Origin: an uncultured Bacteroidales bacterium
GTDB lineage: Bacteria; Bacteroidota; Bacteroidia; Bacteroidales; ML635J-15
Direction of reading: 5' to 3'
Assembly (NCBI GenBank): GCA_937899245.1
Contig: CALDKB010000035.1
Span: 1 to 64,000, forward strand
Length of the DNA: 64,000 nucleotides
Below are positions 60,431-64,000 of this stretch, one piece after another. The translations under genes and the position numbers were made by a program. The notes under the pieces were generated by a model that was given only the letters and a program-made list of their open reading frames with translations, was not told the DNA's origin and did no database searches. The first letter of the stretch is position 1. Every line of letters starts with the position of its first letter.

Positions 60431-61303
60431 ATGGACGAAAACAGCACTCTGCTAATTGATGTTAAGGACCTAAGCGTCTTCCAGGAAAACAAGATGATTC
60501 TGCAAAATGTCAACATTCATGTAGATGTGGGCGAATTTGTATATCTGATTGGCAAGGTTGGCAGCGGAAAAAGCAGTCTGCTGAAAACCTTATACGGCGA
60601 ACTACCAATAACCGAGGGGGAAGCCACCGTTGTTGGCTACGACGTAAAGGGAATCAAAAGCAACAAGATACCTATGCTCCGTCGAAAGATAGGAATGGTT
60701 TTTCAGGATTTTGAACTCATGAACGACCGCTCGGTTTACGAGAACCTACGTTTTGTACTCCGTGCAACAGGCTGGAAAAACAAGGAGGACATAGAAACTA
60801 GAATCAACGAGGTTCTTAAGAGCGTTGGCATGCTTGACAAAAAAATGTCGATGCCGGCACAACTTTCAGGTGGCGAACGCCAGTCTATCAGTGTCGCCAG
60901 AGCTCTGCTAAACAACCCTCCTATTATTTTTGCCGACGAGCCGACAGGAAACCTCGACCCAGAAAGCGCCGACATTATTGTCAAACTTCTGTACAAACTT
61001 TGCGAATCAGGAAAGTCGGTAATTATGGTCACACACAACCACGGATTCTTCAGAAAATACCCTGGCAGAATATATGCTTTCAACAACCAGACAGTCAGCG
61101 AACAAGACGAAAACAAAATTATTGTCAAAATAGATGACATTGATGATTTTGAAAGTTTTAACGACCCAGAAAATTTTGGCGACACAACGGAAAACCTAGA
61201 AAACGATTTTACTGTTGAAACCGTTGAAAGTGCTGCCGCCAATGAATCCGAATCCGATATTTCAGGAAAACAAGAAATCTCCGAAAACCAAGAAACCATT
61301 TAA
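60431..61303 (+). CDS. ftsE: FtsE-like cell-division ABC ATPase with acidic tail
   Basis: The first 225 residues are an FtsE-type ABC ATPase: Walker A GKVGSGKS at 41-48, Q-loop in MVFQDFELM, signature LSGGERQ at 145-151, Walker B IIFADE at 165-170 and H-loop His202. FtsE with FtsX controls peptidoglycan hydrolases at the septum. Unlike usual FtsE (about 220-230 aa), this one adds about 65 residues rich in Asp, Glu, Asn and Ser. No ftsX gene lies next to it, so the assignment rests on sequence only; LolD-type ABC proteins are close relatives. Confidence 0.85.
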   Translation: MDENSTLLIDVKDLSVFQENKMILQNVNIHVDVGEFVYLIGKVGSGKSSLLKTLYGELPITEGEATVVGYDVKGIKSNKIPMLRRKIGMVFQDFELMNDRSVYENLRFVLRATGWKNKEDIETRINEVLKSVGMLDKKMSMPAQLSGGERQSISVARALLNNPPIIFADEPTGNLDPESADIIVKLLYKLCESGKSVIMVTHNHGFFRKYPGRIYAFNNQTVSEQDENKIIVKIDDIDDFESFNDPENFGDTTENLENDFTVETVESAAANESESDISGKQEISENQETI

Positions 61304-61381
61304 TTCTTTTCAAACCTCAAACTCTTCAACACAGAAACTTAGAAACTATCATAAACAACATAAACTAGAAACACACACAAC

Positions 61382-62197
61382 ATGAAAAAAATATTATTCT
61401 TCACATTTGTTGCAACAATTGCCGTATTTACATCGTGCCAGCAACATACAAAAGAAACTGCAATCGAGAACGACAAAACTGAATACGGCGAATCCGACCA
61501 CCTAATTAATGCAACACTATGGATGCAACATTCGGCCGAATACAGGGCTTGCTGCCTGCAGACATACAAAAATGCGAAAATTGCTCTTGCTCAGAACCTC
61601 AAAGACAAGCAGACCGACAAGCCTGCTGCTGTGGTCCTCGACATCGACGAAACAGTTCTCGACAACTCATACTACGAGGCGTATATGGCTTACGAAGGCA
61701 CTTCTTTTAGCGACTCCACATGGGCAATTTGGACCAGCAAGGCTGATGCCACAGAAATTCCTGGCGCTATCGATTTCCTAAAATACGCCCGTGAAATTGG
61801 AGTCGAGATTATATTCATTTCCAACAGATATCCGTCGGAACTCGAACCCACAATGAAGAACATGCAAAAACTCGGCTTCCCGGAAATTCCAGCCGAAAAT
61901 TTCCTGCTCAAGGAAAAGGATGCTTCTAGCTGCAAAAAGGAACGCCGTGATATTGTTTCCGAAAACTACGAAATTATCATGCTTGTCGGCGACAACATGG
62001 GCGACTTCACCGAAGAATTCGACGAACGCAAGACAACTGGCGACATGATCGAGGAAACCGACATGGCAATCGACCTACTCGGCAGCAAATATATTGTTCT
62101 GCCAAACCCAACATACGGAACTTGGGAAAAGCCAATACTTGCCGGCAAGGAAAAGAACAGTTACGATAACCGAAAGTCCGCTCTCAAGACTTTCTAA
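61382..62197 (+). CDS. 5'-nucleotidase, lipoprotein e(P4) family (acid phosphatase)
   Basis: The 271-residue protein has a lipobox ending in TSC (Cys19). It has the HAD catalytic motif DIDETVLDN at 87-95 and a later acidic motif in LVGDNMGDF. These define the class C acid phosphatase/e(P4) family, which dephosphorylates nucleotides and other esters at the outer membrane, for example for NAD salvage in Haemophilus. The physiological substrate here is unknown. It follows the FtsE-like gene after about 80 bases of CAA-rich DNA. Confidence 0.92.
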   Translation: MKKILFFTFVATIAVFTSCQQHTKETAIENDKTEYGESDHLINATLWMQHSAEYRACCLQTYKNAKIALAQNLKDKQTDKPAAVVLDIDETVLDNSYYEAYMAYEGTSFSDSTWAIWTSKADATEIPGAIDFLKYAREIGVEIIFISNRYPSELEPTMKNMQKLGFPEIPAENFLLKEKDASSCKKERRDIVSENYEIIMLVGDNMGDFTEEFDERKTTGDMIEETDMAIDLLGSKYIVLPNPTYGTWEKPILAGKEKNSYDNRKSALKTF

Positions 62198-62209
62198 CTT
62201 GCAATTATT

Positions 62210-63598
62210 ATGTCATCGCATCAGTTCCTTTCCATCAACGGAATCTTCATGATTCTCGGATACTTGATGCTCGCATTTATAATTATTTGGTTCATATCAC
62301 GTTTCAAATACTCGAAAGACGAAAACACAAAAAAACTTTTCTTCATCGGATTTCTCTTTAAGATTGCATGCTGCATTGGGTTTGCCCTCATTTACGACTT
62401 CTATTACCAATGGGCTGGCGACACTTACTACTACTATAAAGCTTCGCAACGTCTGGGAAGAGTCCTGTTTCAAGATGCCAGTTCGTATTTCAGGATTCTT
62501 TTCGATCTTGTCAACGACAACAACCTGCTCTCTTTAGCTCCGGGGATTTCATACACTCCAAATTTCCACGACACTTCAATATATGCCATACATAGGTTCA
62601 TGTCTCCTTTTGCTATTATCAGCGGAGAAAACTACTACACAGAAAACATCTGTCTTGCTGTATTCCTATTCCTTATTAACTGGAAATTCTTCATATTCCT
62701 ACGGGATAGAATAAACTGCAACCAGACAATGACATTCGTATGCATAATGCTAATACCTTCGGCAGGATTCTGGAGTTCGGCAATTATGAAGGACAGTTTC
62801 ACATTCTCGTTCAACCTCCTGCTGATTATGTGCTTCGCCAGACTTTTCCTTGAAAGGAAAATACGAATATCTACAATCTTCGGCCTGCTGATAAGCGCAT
62901 ACATAATCATGCAGCTAAAGGTTTATATCCTATACGCATCAATAGCGGCATGCATGGCATGGCTGGCATTCACATATTTAAAAAAGATTAAAAGTCAATT
63001 TTTCAAGTTCGTTGTCAGCCCTATACTAGCAATTACTGTTGCAGCCGGCGGCCTATATGTTCTAAACATTGTCAGCAGCAATGTCGGCGGAGCTTTCGGC
63101 GACGTAGACTCAATGCTAAACAAGGCTAGCGAAGCACAGATGGACCTTAAGCAGGAATATTACAAAGGGCACTCCTTCGACATTGGCGATTTCGACGGCT
63201 CTATGGGTAGCATGATAAGACTTGCTCCAAAAGCCATTACCGCCGGACTTTACAGACCTTTTCTGCACGAATGCGAAAGCATGGTAATGTACCTATCCGG
63301 CCTCGAAAATACGGCCCTACTGATTTTGTCGATTTTTGTGTTTTTCAAGGCGGGTGTTAAATTCTCAATAAAGCAGATTGTGGGAAATCCTATCGTCGGC
63401 ATGTGTCTGGTATTCTCCATTATACTCGCTCTGGGCATTGGCATATCAACATCCAATTTCGGCGCACTGGTGAGATTCAAGATACCTCTTCTTCCCCTAT
63501 ATGCTCTGGGGTGGCTCGAAATATATTACTCAAAGAAGAAGGAAAACGAGGAACCAGCAAACGATGAAGCCTTGATGTCAGAACAACGCCCGCTTTGA
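62210..63598 (+). CDS. Polytopic membrane protein of unknown function
   Basis: The 462-residue protein has about 9-10 hydrophobic helices and short charged loops, for example MLAFIIIWFISRF, FLFKIACCIGFALIYDFYYQW, LLLIMCFARLFL and ALGIGIS. The motif YQWAGDTYYYY after the second helix and SAGFWSSAIMKDSF in the middle recall polysaccharide polymerase-like or GT-C-like proteins, but I cannot assign a family. It starts 12 bases after the phosphatase stop and overlaps the convergent tsaB end by 21 bases. Confidence 0.75.
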   Translation: MSSHQFLSINGIFMILGYLMLAFIIIWFISRFKYSKDENTKKLFFIGFLFKIACCIGFALIYDFYYQWAGDTYYYYKASQRLGRVLFQDASSYFRILFDLVNDNNLLSLAPGISYTPNFHDTSIYAIHRFMSPFAIISGENYYTENICLAVFLFLINWKFFIFLRDRINCNQTMTFVCIMLIPSAGFWSSAIMKDSFTFSFNLLLIMCFARLFLERKIRISTIFGLLISAYIIMQLKVYILYASIAACMAWLAFTYLKKIKSQFFKFVVSPILAITVAAGGLYVLNIVSSNVGGAFGDVDSMLNKASEAQMDLKQEYYKGHSFDIGDFDGSMGSMIRLAPKAITAGLYRPFLHECESMVMYLSGLENTALLILSIFVFFKAGVKFSIKQIVGNPIVGMCLVFSIILALGIGISTSNFGALVRFKIPLLPLYALGWLEIYYSKKKENEEPANDEALMSEQRPL

Positions 63599-64000
63599 GG
63601 TTGTCGCTATAAATTCCTTCAGATAGAACGGCTCGTAATACACAAGATCCACAAATTTGCCTTCCGAAAATGCTCGTTCAGAAAGCTCACCCATGAACTC
63701 TGCCGACGGATATATGCCATCGATGAAAGTAAAGCCATCACCAGCAAGCACTTCGCTACACTTTGGCGCACCATTCCCACAGAAAAGAAGTTTGCGGCCT
63801 CGATATTCGGCAAAAGAACCAGAATCTATGACCTTGGACTCAACATCTGCCACAATGTTAAGCGATGGATTCATTACTGCAGTATACACTTCCATGCGAC
63901 GCGCATCAATCATTGGCACAATATAGTCATACGGTTCCACATATTTTGCCTTGGCCATGGCCGAAATTATCTGCAAGGTGCCTATCGACAACAACGGCAC
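63578..64000 (-). CDS. tsaB: tRNA threonylcarbamoyladenosine protein TsaB (3' part)
   Basis: The C-terminal 140 residues of TsaB are present; the start lies beyond base 64000. Seen are VPMIDARRMEVYTAV and the preceding VSIGTLQ-type strand (PLLSIGTLQIIS). A C-terminal region matches the pseudo-ASKHA fold of TsaB. TsaB works with TsaD and TsaE to make the t6A37 modification of ANN-reading tRNAs. Its 3' end overlaps the convergent membrane protein gene by 21 bases, with no terminator between. Confidence 0.88.
   Translation of the reverse strand: MPLLSIGTLQIISAMAKAKYVEPYDYIVPMIDARRMEVYTAVMNPSLNIVADVESKVIDSGSFAEYRGRKLLFCGNGAPKCSEVLAGDGFTFIDGIYPSAEFMGELSERAFSEGKFVDLVYYEPFYLKEFIATTSKRALF

Overview
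The window is chromosomal DNA of a member of the phylum Bacteroidota, most likely order Bacteroidales. The evidence is a promoter signature of the TAnnTTTG type, often with a TTG/TTTG element about 19 bp upstream, found before many genes. A very large secreted protein carries a C-terminal type IX secretion (T9SS) sorting domain. There are also a FISUMP-domain lipoprotein, an OmpA protein of PorE-like architecture, an IS1380-type element and dxs/ftsK/lolA housekeeping clusters typical of the group. No species is assigned.

Layout. 1-8.2 kb: clpP-clpX, an unknown gene, a lipoprotein, a YtcJ-like amidohydrolase, serS and recJ. 8.3-17 kb: a universal stress protein, a small beta-barrel protein, trmN6 with a TIGR02757 gene, a LysE exporter, the ftsK-lolA-folP operon and a DUF4412 protein. 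17-22 kb: carbamate kinase with ornithine carbamoyltransferase (a carbamoyl-phosphate/ATP module), a small secreted protein and a short UvrA-like ATPase. 22.1-27.0 kb: an accessory island bounded by near-perfect 22-bp inverted repeats. The two ends of one IS1380-like transposase sit just inside the repeats, and the transposase middle is replaced by about 4.2 kb of cargo: a membrane protein, a WYL-domain regulator, a PD-(D/E)XK nuclease and a translationally coupled TPR-like protein. 27.1-31 kb: an AAA/DUF234 ATPase, a barrel protein with a FISUMP lipoprotein, a NUDIX hydrolase and tRNA-Leu(GAG). 31-38.5 kb: the T9SS-exported giant protein, a 1-kb non-coding stretch with a candidate small RNA, a YqaE-family protein and a UDP-glucuronate decarboxylase. 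38.7-47.3 kb: a PorE-like OmpA protein with dxs, an OmpA lipoprotein, two paralogous small lipoproteins, an SPFH protein and aroK. 48.3-52.7 kb: pyrH-frr, a TPR protein, ribD and a CPBP protease. 52.7-55.1 kb: a second accessory patch (a second WYL regulator, unknown genes, a broken exonuclease remnant) abutting initiator tRNA-Met. 55.2-64 kb: an outer-membrane barrel and a 1,097-residue TPR protein, an FtsE-like ATPase, an e(P4)-type acid phosphatase, a polytopic membrane protein and the 3' part of tsaB.

The most notable structure is the island at 22.1-27.0 kb. A transposon shell has lost its catalytic core and carries a gene set (WYL regulator, PD-(D/E)XK nuclease, coupled partner, membrane protein) of the kind seen in anti-phage modules. 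A homologous WYL regulator lies in the tRNA-adjacent patch 30 kb away. The defence role is inference only.
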